Shown one piece after another: positions 1-7,846 of a stretch of 64,000 bases of DNA. This DNA is from Syntrophaceae bacterium (GTDB lineage Bacteria > Desulfobacterota > BSN033 > UBA1163): contig JACAEX010000043.1 of the NCBI GenBank assembly GCA_013388635.1, positions 1-64,000 of the forward strand. Direction: 5' to 3'. Under the pieces are notes generated by a model. That model saw only the letters and a program-made list of their open reading frames with translations. It had not been told where the DNA came from and made no database searches. Position 1 is the stretch's first letter. Every line of letters starts with the position of its first letter. A program made the position numbers and the translations under genes.

Positions 1-248
1 ATTAATGGTTTGCCTCGTAGTTCATACGCTGTGATTACAAAAGCACTATTTGGCTCTGGATCAGGAATATAAATTACCCTAAGATAACGTCCGTCTGATG
101 TCTTTCCAATTGCAACTCGTGATCCCTCTCGACCCGGACGATCTTCTCCTGGGCTGGAAAGAACCTCCTCCACCTCTGTCTCCTCGACATCGTGTCCGTA
201 GATATGAGGTAGTCCTGTCTCCGGATCGATGTAATAACGAATATTCAA
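1..248 (-). CDS. small DUF4258/BrnT-like toxin-type protein, cut by the window edge
   Basis: A minus-strand reading frame stays open from a TTG at 248 to the left edge (82 codons). The predicted start follows an AAAGGTGG ribosome site about 10 bases upstream. The product begins MNIRYYIDPETGLPHIYGHD and later contains GRYLRVIYIPDPEPNSAFVI and TAYELRGK. From memory this pattern is typical of small single-domain proteins annotated as DUF4258 or relatives of RelE/BrnT-type toxins. The C-terminus lies outside the window and no antitoxin partner is visible. A good promoter lies upstream at 325-353. Function is inferred from family resemblance only. The gene is too short and too close to the edge to be certain. 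Confidence 0.6.
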   Translation of the reverse strand, partial: MNIRYYIDPETGLPHIYGHDVEETEVEEVLSSPGEDRPGREGSRVAIGKTSDGRYLRVIYIPDPEPNSAFVITAYELRGKPL

Positions 249-324
249 TTAAATTATACCACCTTTTCTCTTATCATTTTTTATGGGCTAACAATAATTA
301 CACTTCAATTTGTTATTTGTAAAA

Positions 325-353
325 ATCCTACACGTTCACGTGCTTTTTGTCAA
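325..353 (-). promoter_or_regulatory. sigma70-type promoter with palindrome in the spacer
   Basis: On the minus strand TTGACA (353-348) is followed after 17 bases by TAGGAT (330-325). The spacer contains the inverted repeat CACGT-GA-ACGTG (331-342), a plausible operator. It points toward the toxin-like gene starting at 248, leaving a leader of about 70 bases. Autoregulation by a toxin-antitoxin complex would fit but is inference. Confidence 0.5.
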
Positions 354-611
354 TGAGAATTCGAGAATGTTTAAGGCTTCTCGCATGATGTCTCCGCATT
401 GAAACCGTTTAGTTATCATAACTGTGGGATTTCCTGAACTCGAATAATTTCTTAAAAGTGAAGTGTTATATTGCGTCTGGATAAATCCAAAAGACTATTA
501 TTTTTTGTGATTCATAAGTGACCCTTTCCACCTGAAACATTACGTTAACGAGGTCCATACGGATACTGAAGATTTCAGGAAGAAGTCATCACGGGACTTG
601 ACAACGTGGGT
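354..611. other. AT-rich intergenic stretch without recognisable genes
   Basis: Between the toxin-like gene promoter and the DUF3795 gene I find no open frame with convincing codon structure, no tRNA and no repeat. It is noticeably more AT-rich than the rest of the window, as expected for spacer DNA at an island edge. Confidence 0.5.
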
Positions 612-647
612 AAAGTCAAATCCTAACTTCCAAAATTTTTTGACTTT
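612..647 (-). terminator. hairpin just after the DUF3795 stop codon
   Basis: AAAGTCAAA (612-620) and TTTGACTTT (639-647) form a perfect 9-bp stem directly downstream of the minus-strand stop at 651. There is no clear U-tract after it on the minus strand, so it may be a weak terminator or a 3'-end stabiliser. Confidence 0.35.
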
Positions 648-650
648 CCT

Positions 651-1130
651 TCATAAGGACCCATCCAGGTCGTCGGCGACTGGATTTTTGCAGGCTCGGC
701 AGGTTTGGGCCCCTCTGAAAAGGGGGTTACCGCATGAAGGGCAGTGATAGCGCTCACATTCTGCCCGCGCCCATTCGATGCTGCCCCTCTCATCACCATG
801 CTCCGCTACTTTTGTCCGCCAGAGTGGAATCGCTCTTTTCATTACTCTTATCCCAGTAGCAAACCTGAAATTGTCTATCATGCCACGTGGCCACTCTTGA
901 CATTGGTGACAGGAGTAGAACTCTCTCGATTTTACGCAATTTCTTATTTTACACGTCTCACAGAAACCATAGAGCTTCTTGGGCGGATCAGGCTGCATGC
1001 AGCCAAGGCATTCCGTCTCCTCTGGTTTTGTTCCGTAGAGCTTGCCCATGACCGCCTTGAATTTTTCATTGCCGTCCCTTGAGGCGATGTAAACGCCACA
1101 GGCCCCGCAATATAACCCGCAGGGGGCCAT
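651..1130 (-). CDS. DUF3795 family cysteine-rich protein
   Basis: The 159-residue product starts MAPCGLYCGACGVYI, the CGxYCGAC opening characteristic of the DUF3795 family. Many more cysteines follow in CxxC pairs (ECLGC, CETC, CHQC). The C-terminal part has CPSCGNPL and CRACKNP, a zinc-ribbon pattern. Cysteine spacing suggests bound zinc or an iron-sulfur cluster. The family has no established biochemical role that I know of. An ATG at 1130 is preferred over the TTG one codon upstream. It is transcribed in the same direction as the dehydrogenase upstream, with a gap of about 80 bases, so the two may be co-transcribed. Confidence 0.8.
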   Translation of the reverse strand: MAPCGLYCGACGVYIASRDGNEKFKAVMGKLYGTKPEETECLGCMQPDPPKKLYGFCETCKIRNCVKSREFYSCHQCQEWPRGMIDNFRFATGIRVMKRAIPLWRTKVAEHGDERGSIEWARAECERYHCPSCGNPLFRGAQTCRACKNPVADDLDGSL

Positions 1131-1209
1131 CAAACTCTTGTTTCTGATTTCCTCCTCAGGTCCACCCTTCCGTGCTCATATCTCCTCCTCATAGGACAAA
1201 GCAGTAGTT

Positions 1210-2238
1210 TTATCCTTTCACTCTCCGAAGATATTCAGAAGAAGCAAAGACCTCCGGGTTGACGATATTCGGTGGTCTCTTTCCCCTGAGCATCGCGATC
1301 GCATTCTTCACCGCAACCACTGCCATCTGGCCACGCGTATCCTCTGTGGCGCTTCCGATATGGGGGAGAAGAACCACATTCTCTAATTTCGACAGGCCGG
1401 GACTGAGTCTGGGCTCCCTCTCGTAGACGTCAAGTCCGGCCCCGGCAATCCTCCCTTTTTTGAGAGCCAGGACCAATGCCTTCTCATCCACCACAGGGCC
1501 GCGGGAGGTGTTGATGAGAATGGCAGTCGGTTTCATCAGACCCAGTTCCTTTGGCCCGATCAGGTGATGGGTCTGCTCGGTTAAAGGCGCATGAAGGCTG
1601 ATAAAATCGCTCTCTCTTAAGAGATCCTCGAGCTGCCTATATTCCACTCCTCTGGTCTTCTCGATCACCTCCTTTGCATAAGGGTCATAGGCGATCACCT
1701 TCATCCTGAAGCCGCGACTTCTTCGCATCACAGCTCGGCCGATTCTGCCAAAGCCGACAATCCCAAGAACCTTTGGCTGGTTCGAGCCTCCAGGGCCGAC
1801 GTCCAATCCCATAAAGGACTTTCCACCTGGCCCCTTCCATCGACCCGAAATCGTATAGAGGTGAGCCTGGGGAATCTTTCTCGCTGTGGCCATGAGCAGG
1901 GCCCAGGCTAAATCGGCTGTGGTCTCCGTGAGCACGCCCGGGGTGTTGGTCACCGGTATCCCAAGCTCGGTGGCCAGTGCCACATCGATATTGTCATATC
2001 CCACCCCGTAGTTCGCAATTCCCCGGAGATATGGATTGGCGATCATCGCCCTTCTCGGAACTGGCTGAGACCCTCTCGGAAGCAGCACATCAGCCTTCGC
2101 TGCAGCTCTGATCATCTCCTTGGGATCAGGAAGTTCACCCTTTGGCCCATGAAGAAAGGTGACTTCTGCCTTTGACCTGCTCAGCGCTTCCCTTCCGATT
2201 TTAGGCATCGCCCACGGAACAAGAATCCTCTGTAACAT
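1210..2238 (-). CDS. D-isomer-specific 2-hydroxyacid dehydrogenase
   Basis: A 342-residue cytoplasmic NAD(P)-dependent oxidoreductase that would interconvert a 2-hydroxyacid and a 2-ketoacid, in the phosphoglycerate/glyoxylate reductase family. The dinucleotide motif GFGRIG is at 162-167 with an acidic residue at D186 (AYDPY), which favours NAD. The catalytic triad is visible as R246 (NTSRGP), E275 (EREP) and H293 (LPHIGSA). A glycine-rich insertion lies at about 136-155, just before the Rossmann motif. An ATG with AAAGGAG upstream fixes the start. It is divergent from the kinase/IclR block, so its role may be tied to that sugar-acid pathway. The substrate is unknown. Confidence 0.88.
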   Translation of the reverse strand: MLQRILVPWAMPKIGREALSRSKAEVTFLHGPKGELPDPKEMIRAAAKADVLLPRGSQPVPRRAMIANPYLRGIANYGVGYDNIDVALATELGIPVTNTPGVLTETTADLAWALLMATARKIPQAHLYTISGRWKGPGGKSFMGLDVGPGGSNQPKVLGIVGFGRIGRAVMRRSRGFRMKVIAYDPYAKEVIEKTRGVEYRQLEDLLRESDFISLHAPLTEQTHHLIGPKELGLMKPTAILINTSRGPVVDEKALVLALKKGRIAGAGLDVYEREPRLSPGLSKLENVVLLPHIGSATEDTRGQMAVVAVKNAIAMLRGKRPPNIVNPEVFASSEYLRRVKG

Positions 2239-2343
2239 AATGGCTCCTTTCGATCAGTAATCGATCAAATTCTATCAGACCCGCCTCAGAAATTTCAATT
2301 TGAATTTAATAACACATCATTTAAAATGGAGAAACTTAAGAGA

Positions 2344-2468
2344 ACCTCTAATAATTCGCAGTTCGTCACTCCCGCCCCGTATTAAGTACGGGGTAAACTC
2401 CGGCGGGAGTCCAGTTATGTCAAGAACTTATGGATTCCTGCTTTCGCAGGAATGACATTTTTAGAGGT
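2344..2468. repeat. 125-bp MITE-like repeat, copy A
   Basis: Bounded by ACCTCTAA (2344-2351) and its exact reverse complement TTAGAGGT (2461-2468). It holds two hairpins: ACTCCCGCC...GGCGGGAGT, with a nested CCCCGTA/TACGGGG, and ATTCCTGC-tttc-GCAGGAAT. A second copy of exactly the same length and orientation lies at 38733-38857. It carries no coding capacity and occupies the divergent region between the hydroxyacid dehydrogenase and the FGGY kinase. Confidence 0.85.
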
Positions 2469-2508
2469 AGCCTTAAGATTTGAGTCAATCAAATCTCGGG
2501 GGACGCAA

Positions 2509-3837
2509 ATGTTAAATCGAATCCTGGCCATCGATGTTGGAACGCAATCGCTTCGGGCCTGCCTCCTCGATCGTAATCTGGTCACGCTCGAAAGAGAACA
2601 GGTCTCCTATACCCCGCAGGCAAGAGGAAAAAATTTTGTTGAGATCGAGGCCGGAGTTCTTTGGAACGCCTTTGTCGAGGCCTGTCGACAATTGAGGATG
2701 GCAAAGGAGGCTCAAGCCATCTCCTTCTCAACCCTCTGCCCCTCCCTTCTGCCAATGGACGGGGATGGAAATCCTCTCTGGCCGATCATTCTCCATCTGG
2801 ACAGGAGGAGCCATCGACAGGCCCTCTGGGCATTGGAACAGGTCGGTGAAGAGAGATTCCTCAGGATCTCGGGAAATCTCCCTATCCCAGGAGGAATCTC
2901 CCTGACGAGCCTCCTCTGGATCAGGGAAAATCAGCCCTCCATCTATAATCGAAAGGATACGATCTTTGGACATGCAGTCACATTCTTTATGAGGCGTCTG
3001 ACCGGACGGTTTCTCATTGACCCTTCCAATGCCTCGTTTACAGGGATCTATGACACGGTCGGATACACCGATTGGGATGATGGCCTGCTCAGAGACCTTA
3101 AGATCCCGAGAGAGAAACTTCCGCAGGTGGTGAGGTCCCTGACCGTGGTCGGCGATCTCGATAAGACAGTGGCCACCTCGATCGGCGTCCCTGCTGGAAT
3201 CCCGGTTGTCATCGGCGCGAATGATACGACGTGTGCGGCTGTGGGAGCTGGCGTGACAGAGCCTGGAAGGCTGATGAATACAACCGGAACCACCGAGATC
3301 ATGGTCTTATGCCTCGACCAACCCCTTGCAGGAAAAAATCATCTCTTGAGGACGCATGCCTATCCGAATCGCTGGTTGGCGATGAGAATTGTGGGTGCTG
3401 GCGGTGGTTCTGTGGAATGGTTCAGAAGGAATTTCTGCCAGGAGATGACCAGGGAATTTTTTTATAACGAATATCTGTCCAGTGTCTTATCTGGCTCTGC
3501 TCGGCCTGAAGTCCGCTTCCATCCCTATCTGACCGGAGATCGCCACCGAATCAGACAGAAAAGGGCATCCTTCACCCAGATCTCTTTAAGTGCCACGAGG
3601 GAAGATTTTTTGCTGGCGTTGCTCTACGGAATCGTCTCTTTTCAATCGGGGATACTAAGAGAGTGGCAGAAGAAGGTTCCTTTGGATCACCATATCTACC
3701 ATGTGGGCGGCGGAGCCAGCGAGGCTTATACAAAGTACAAGCAGAAACTCTTGAAGAATTTTCAATTCATCCCGTTGGGTGAAACAGCTATCAAGGGCGC
3801 AGCCCAGCTCGGATTCGAGGCCCTGGCTGGACGGTGA
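2509..3837 (+). CDS. FGGY-family carbohydrate kinase
   Basis: Predicted 442-residue sugar kinase related to xylulokinase and gluconokinase. It would phosphorylate a pentulose, gluconate-type acid or polyol with ATP in the cytoplasm. The N-terminal ATP-binding motif AIDVGTQSLRACLLD is at residues 6-20. The substrate domain carries GHAVTFFMRRLTG. The C-terminal domain has the phosphate-loop-like HVGGGASEAYTKYKQ near residue 405. An upstream in-frame ATG would add 19 residues lying partly in the repeat, so the ATG at 2509 (after TCGGGGGA) is preferred. At about 440 residues it is shorter than the usual 480-520. The IclR regulator starts 79 bases after it. Exact sugar unknown. Confidence 0.82.
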   Translation: MLNRILAIDVGTQSLRACLLDRNLVTLEREQVSYTPQARGKNFVEIEAGVLWNAFVEACRQLRMAKEAQAISFSTLCPSLLPMDGDGNPLWPIILHLDRRSHRQALWALEQVGEERFLRISGNLPIPGGISLTSLLWIRENQPSIYNRKDTIFGHAVTFFMRRLTGRFLIDPSNASFTGIYDTVGYTDWDDGLLRDLKIPREKLPQVVRSLTVVGDLDKTVATSIGVPAGIPVVIGANDTTCAAVGAGVTEPGRLMNTTGTTEIMVLCLDQPLAGKNHLLRTHAYPNRWLAMRIVGAGGGSVEWFRRNFCQEMTREFFYNEYLSSVLSGSARPEVRFHPYLTGDRHRIRQKRASFTQISLSATREDFLLALLYGIVSFQSGILREWQKKVPLDHHIYHVGGGASEAYTKYKQKLLKNFQFIPLGETAIKGAAQLGFEALAGR

Positions 3838-3846
3838 AATTAGTAC

Positions 3847-3874
3847 TTGACAGGTTTTTTAAATCTATTATAAT
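3847..3874 (+). promoter_or_regulatory. sigma70 promoter of the IclR gene
   Basis: TTGACA (3847-3852), a 16-base spacer and a perfect TATAAT (3869-3874) lie 43 bases before the IclR start codon. One of the two best consensus promoters in the window. It implies that the IclR gene and possibly the SDR/TTT genes after it are transcribed separately from the kinase. Confidence 0.75.
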
Positions 3875-3876
3875 AA

Positions 3877-3889
3877 GAAACGCTGTTCC
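3877..3889 (+). promoter_or_regulatory. candidate IclR operator
   Basis: GAAACGCTGTTCC is a 13-bp imperfect palindrome (GAAAC / GTTCC around GCT) immediately downstream of the -10 box. IclR-family regulators such as KdgR bind short GAAA...TTTC-type palindromes. Its position over the transcription start would suit autorepression. This is a motif-level inference. Confidence 0.4.
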
Positions 3890-3916
3890 GGAGTGTGAAA
3901 TAATCCGAGGCTTGGG

Positions 3917-4711
3917 ATGGCCGAAACCAGACCGAATAACCTTGTCCAGACGATCGAAAGGGCCTCTCTGATTCTTGACTCCCTGGGCCAGAATCCCCAA
4001 GGGATTAGCGTCCGGGATCTATCAAAAAAGATTAATCTTCCAAAGGGAACGACCCACCGTCTCCTCTCCTCCCTCGCCTATCTCGGATATGTCCGCCAGG
4101 ATTTGAAGACACGGAACTACTTCTTGGGTCTCAAACTGGTGGAGCTGGGCAACCTCCTCCTCAGCCAGCTCGACCTCCGAAAAGAGGCTGAACCCTTCTT
4201 AAAAGAGCTTGCAGAAAAGACGAAAGAGACCGTCCATATGGTCGTCCTCGATCGAAATGAGATCGTTTACATTGAGAAGGTGGAAACCGATCAGAACCCA
4301 AGCGGTCTGAAGATGGCATCCAGGGTGGGCTCGCGAAACCCTGCCCATAGTTGTGCGGTGGGAAAGGTTTTGTTGGCCCATCTCTCAGAAGAGGAATTAA
4401 ATCACCTCATAGAAGAAAAGGGCCTTCCAAAAAGGACTGAGAATACGATCACTGATCTCGCCCAGTTAAAAAGTCATTTAAAGATCGTTCGCTCCCAGGG
4501 ATACGGGGTCGACGACGAGGAGAATGAGAAGGGGATTCGGTGCATTGCCGCCCCCATTTATAATCAGGCAGGCAAAGCGGTGGCAGCCCTCAGCATCTCC
4601 GGTCCTGCTTTTCGTCTCACAAAAAAACTGATCCAGGAAACTTTGAAGAAGGATGTGATGGAGACCGCACTGAAGATCTCTAAGAGATTGGGCTTTCGAG
4701 AGGTAAAATAA
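3917..4711 (+). CDS. IclR-family transcriptional regulator
   Basis: A 264-residue regulator of standard length. A winged helix-turn-helix spans about residues 12-62, with recognition-helix region LPKGTTHRLLSSL at 41-53. A C-terminal IclR effector domain follows, ending in typical ALSISGPAFRLT and ETALKISKRLGF segments. Family members sense small acids or sugar-acid intermediates and often repress the adjacent catabolic operon. It has its own consensus promoter and a candidate operator. Placed between a sugar kinase and an SDR-TTT operon, it probably controls these genes. The ligand is unknown. Confidence 0.9.
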   Translation: MAETRPNNLVQTIERASLILDSLGQNPQGISVRDLSKKINLPKGTTHRLLSSLAYLGYVRQDLKTRNYFLGLKLVELGNLLLSQLDLRKEAEPFLKELAEKTKETVHMVVLDRNEIVYIEKVETDQNPSGLKMASRVGSRNPAHSCAVGKVLLAHLSEEELNHLIEEKGLPKRTENTITDLAQLKSHLKIVRSQGYGVDDEENEKGIRCIAAPIYNQAGKAVAALSISGPAFRLTKKLIQETLKKDVMETALKISKRLGFREVK

Positions 4712-4732
4712 TACCCTCGGCATAAGAAGTTA

Positions 4733-4773
4733 TAAGTTCATCGTTCATTGTCCATAGTTCATCGTTCATGGTT
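4733..4773. repeat. low-complexity GTTCAT-type intergenic repeat
   Basis: Degenerate tandem units of the type gTTCATcGTTCATtGTcCATaGTTCAT fill the spacer between the IclR and SDR genes. Similar sequence recurs at 5562-5661 and 7705-7826, always between genes. Confidence 0.6.
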
Positions 4774-4804
4774 TAGATAGAGTTTTGAATCAGGAGCAGG
4801 TTTG

Positions 4805-5551
4805 ATGAGGCTCAAGAACAGAGTGGCGATCGTCACAGGTGCGGCAAGGGGGATCGGAAAGGCGATTGCCCTGGCCTTTGTCAGAGAGGGAGCAAAGGTT
4901 GCCCTGGTCGATGTGGACCAGGGAAGACTGGACATTCTCAAAGATGAGATCAAGAAGAGGAGTGGCGAGGCGATCGCGATCTCCTGTGACATCACCAAAA
5001 GCGCTGATGTCAGGGACATGGTCAAACAAACCTATGGGACATTCGGTCGGGTCGACATTCTGGTCAATAATGCAGGGATTATTAGAAGGGGGACGATTGA
5101 GACCGTTACAGAGGAGGATTGGGACCAGGTGATCGCGGTCAATCTCAAAGGGACCTTCAACTGCTGCAAGGCAGTGGTGGAGTTCATGAAACCGCAGGGC
5201 TACGGAAAGATTGTGAATATCTCATCGATTGCAGGAAAGATGGGAGACATCACCTCTGCTCCAGGATATGGCCCCTCAAAGGCCGGAGTGGATGCCCTGA
5301 CCAAAACCCTGGCCAGACAACTGGCTCCGTACGGGATCAATGTCAATGCGGTATCCCCTCACGCCATTGAAACGGAGATGAGTGCCCAGTGGTCAGAAGA
5401 GAGAAGGAGAGAAATCATTGCATCGATCCCTCTGGGCCGGCTTGGAAGGCCGGAGGATGTAGCAGAGGCTGTCCTCTTTCTGGCCTCGGATGAGGCGTCC
5501 TTCATCACCGGTGAGATACTCGATGTCAATGGCGGAGCGTTGATGGACTGA
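4805..5551 (+). CDS. SDR-family dehydrogenase (FabG-like)
   Basis: A 248-residue short-chain dehydrogenase of classical length. The cofactor motif TGAARGIG is at 11-18, NNAG at 88-91, and the catalytic Ser/Tyr/Lys are S140-141, Y155 and K159 (YGPSK). The C-terminal FITGEILDVNGG is the usual closing signature. In this context it probably oxidises a sugar, sugar acid or hydroxyacid rather than acting in fatty-acid synthesis. ATG 4805 lies after AGGAGCAGG; the TTG just upstream is less likely. It follows the IclR regulator and precedes TTT set 1 across a structured 126-base spacer. Confidence 0.85.
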   Translation: MRLKNRVAIVTGAARGIGKAIALAFVREGAKVALVDVDQGRLDILKDEIKKRSGEAIAISCDITKSADVRDMVKQTYGTFGRVDILVNNAGIIRRGTIETVTEEDWDQVIAVNLKGTFNCCKAVVEFMKPQGYGKIVNISSIAGKMGDITSAPGYGPSKAGVDALTKTLARQLAPYGINVNAVSPHAIETEMSAQWSEERRREIIASIPLGRLGRPEDVAEAVLFLASDEASFITGEILDVNGGALMD

Positions 5552-5561
5552 TTGTAAGGAG

Positions 5562-5661
5562 AATGAACCATGGACCATGAACGATGAGCCAAAAAATAAG
5601 AAAACAAAAATTGCTGAGACTTTTGGTCTTTGTTCATGGTTCATTGTTTATGGTTCATTGT
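5562..5661. repeat. long inverted repeat in the SDR-tctB spacer
   Basis: AATGAACCAT (from 5562) pairs with ATGGTTCATT (ending 5661), and an inner ATGAAC pairs with GTTCAT. The spacer between the SDR and TctB can therefore fold into one large hairpin. The arms belong to the GTTCAT-type low-complexity repeat family. No U-tract follows. Confidence 0.55.
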
Positions 5662-5677
5662 TACTTAGGAGAAAACA

Positions 5678-6142
5678 GTGAAACGGGATGAAATCATAGT
5701 GGGGATTGTGATCTTCATTTTCGGAGGGATCACTGCCGCAGTTTCTCTCAGGATGCCCATCGGAACATTCCGGATGCCAGGAACCGGTATGTTTCCTCTA
5801 CTGTTAGGAATACTCCTCATGATCCTGTCAGGCATCCTGGTCCTAAGACTTTTTTTTCAGGGCAGGCAAATTCGGGTGAAATCGGAACCCTCTGGTGAAT
5901 CCCTCGGTTCTCCGGTACAACTGATCCTTTTTCTTGGGACCATGGTCTTTATCACTCTTTTCTTCAACCAGTTAGGATATCCACTCTCGTCATTTCTCCT
6001 GATGGTGGCGCTTTTGAGAATTCTCGGGGTCAAAAGGTGGACATTGAACCTGCCCCTATCTTTTGTTACAGCAGTGGTTTCCTACTTCGTATTTGTCCAG
6101 TGGCTCCAAATCCCTCTTCCCAAGGGGTGGATTGGATTATAA
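5678..6142 (+). CDS. tctB: TTT transporter small membrane subunit TctB (set 1)
   Basis: A 154-residue inner-membrane protein with four hydrophobic segments, as expected for the TctB family. It begins with a conserved GIVIFIFGGITAAVSLRMP-type first helix and a loop with GTGMFPLLLG. The C-terminal segment FVQWLQIPLPKG is a typical TctB ending. It works with TctA and the periplasmic TctC to import carboxylates using an ion gradient. The start is a GTG preceded by TTAGGAGAA. TctA begins 54 bases later. Confidence 0.85.
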   Translation: MKRDEIIVGIVIFIFGGITAAVSLRMPIGTFRMPGTGMFPLLLGILLMILSGILVLRLFFQGRQIRVKSEPSGESLGSPVQLILFLGTMVFITLFFNQLGYPLSSFLLMVALLRILGVKRWTLNLPLSFVTAVVSYFVFVQWLQIPLPKGWIGL

Positions 6143-6195
6143 AAAAACAAGGTTAAGATTACACGAATCACCATTCACCCTGGAAGGATAGACGA

Positions 6196-7704
6196 ATGTT
6201 TGAATCGCTTCAGCATCTGGCTAACGGCTTTGGAATCGCAGGAACGATCCACAACCTTTTTTATTGCCTGATCGGTTGCATCGTCGGAACGCTGATCGGT
6301 GTTCTCCCCGGGATCGGACCGATCGCGGGGATCGCCCTTCTCATCCCTGCCACCTTTAGCCTCAATGCCACCTCTGCGATCATCATGCTCGCTGGGATCT
6401 ACTATGGAGCGATGTACGGAGGCTCAACGACCTCCATCCTCCTCAATGTCCCTGGAGAGACCGCCTCGGTCATCACCTGCATCGATGGTTACCAGATGGC
6501 CCAGAAGGGAAGAGCTGGCCCTGCCCTGGCCATCGTTTCCATTGGATCCTTCATCGCAGGAACGATCGGAATATTCGGGCTCGTCTTTCTGGCCCCGCCT
6601 CTGGCCGAGGCCGCACTGGCCTTCGGCCCTCCTGAATACTTCTCCTTGATGGTCTTCGGGTTCATCGTCCTGAGCAATGTAACAGGGAAATCCCTTATTA
6701 AATCGCTGATGATGGCGATCGTGGGGTTGATCATCGGGACGATCGGACTCGATCCGGTCACCGGAAATGAACGATTCACGTTCGGCTCCATCTCTCTTCT
6801 GAGCGGGATCGAATTTGTTGCCGTGGCCATTGGACTCTTCGGCATCGGAGAAGTCTTGACCAATGTCAATCAACCCTCCGAGCTACTGGATCAAGGAGTG
6901 ATCATGCCCCGTCTGAGGGAACTCTATCCCTCTCTTCAGGATTTAAAGAAATCGATTGGTGCGATCTTGAGGGGTACAGGACTTGGGTTTGGCGTGGGTC
7001 TGGTCCCTGGACCAGCGCCGGTCATTGCAACCTATTCTTCCTATATGATCGAGAGAAAAATCTCCAAACACCCGGAAGAGTTTGGAAAGGGAGCCATTGA
7101 GGGAGTGGCCGGACCGGAATCTGCGAACAACTCTGCCTGCCAGTCAGCCTTCATCCCTCTTTTCGTTCTCGGAATTCCGTTCGGCCCGGTAACAGCCATC
7201 ATTCTTGGCGCCCTTCTCATTCATGGGGTCAACCCAGGTCCCATGATGATCGGACAGCATCCAGAACTCTTCTGGGGTGTGATCGCCAGCATGTATATTG
7301 GAAACTTCATTCTCCTCATCCTCAATCTCCCTTTGGTCCCTCTCTTCGCCAACATTTTAAGAATCCCCAAGAGGATCCTTTTACCCCTGGTCATCCTCTT
7401 TTGCATCACAGGGCAGTACACCGTGAATAATTCCGTTTTCGACATCTGGATGATGCTTATCTTCGGTGTGATGGGATTTTTGATGAGGAAATGGGCTTAC
7501 GAGGGTGCACCGCTTCTATTGGCTTTGGTCCTCGGGCCGAAACTTGAGGTCGCCTTCCGGCAGTCGTTGATGATCTCCCATGGCAATTTTGGAATTTTCG
7601 TCGATCGACCTGTATCCATGGCCTTTCTGCTTGCAACCGTCATCTTTCTTCTGCTTCCAGTATTTAAAATCATCGTCAAATCATTAAAGAAAGGGGGGAC
7701 TTAG
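6196..7704 (+). CDS. tctA: TTT transporter large membrane subunit TctA (set 1)
   Basis: A 502-residue polytopic membrane protein of normal TctA length with about 11-12 hydrophobic helices. The family-defining glycine/proline loop GVLPGIGPIAGIALLIPATF is at about 36-55, followed by YYGAMYGGSTTSILLNVPGE. The second half repeats the fold with GVGLVPGPAPV and GPESANNSACQSAFIPLFVLG. Together these form the transport path. It is closely similar in layout to the TctA at 48916, so sets 1 and 3 may be recent paralogues. The substrate is probably a carboxylate or sugar acid. Confidence 0.92.
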   Translation: MFESLQHLANGFGIAGTIHNLFYCLIGCIVGTLIGVLPGIGPIAGIALLIPATFSLNATSAIIMLAGIYYGAMYGGSTTSILLNVPGETASVITCIDGYQMAQKGRAGPALAIVSIGSFIAGTIGIFGLVFLAPPLAEAALAFGPPEYFSLMVFGFIVLSNVTGKSLIKSLMMAIVGLIIGTIGLDPVTGNERFTFGSISLLSGIEFVAVAIGLFGIGEVLTNVNQPSELLDQGVIMPRLRELYPSLQDLKKSIGAILRGTGLGFGVGLVPGPAPVIATYSSYMIERKISKHPEEFGKGAIEGVAGPESANNSACQSAFIPLFVLGIPFGPVTAIILGALLIHGVNPGPMMIGQHPELFWGVIASMYIGNFILLILNLPLVPLFANILRIPKRILLPLVILFCITGQYTVNNSVFDIWMMLIFGVMGFLMRKWAYEGAPLLLALVLGPKLEVAFRQSLMISHGNFGIFVDRPVSMAFLLATVIFLLLPVFKIIVKSLKKGGT

Positions 7705-7826
7705 AAGTTCAAAGTTCAGTGTTCAATGTTCATGGTTCATAGTCCATCGTTAAACGTTTTAAGTTAGAAAGGAGGGATTTAGAAGGTCAAAGGTCAGAGG
7801 TTAAACGTTAAAGGTCAAAGTTCATA
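7705..7826. repeat. GTTCA-type low-complexity spacer with duplicated segment
   Basis: The tctA-tctC spacer is made of degenerate GTTCAAAGTTCA-type units. In addition the end of tctA (from 7689, AGAAAGGGGGGACTTAGAAG) is repeated with few changes from 7768 (AGAAAGGAGGGATTTAGAAG), including a spare ribosome-binding-like AGGAGG. Probably local duplication rather than a gene. Confidence 0.55.
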
Positions 7827-7846
7827 GTTCGAAAGGAGGTAGGGTC

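Noticed and set aside
98-322. Short plus-strand frame at the left edge
   Set aside because: The opposite strand carries the better-supported toxin-like frame with promoter and ribosome site; the plus frame has no family pattern.
7705-7826. Possible CRISPR-like array between tctA and tctC
   Set aside because: Units are short and degenerate, with no constant repeat length or unique spacers; it is low-complexity sequence.
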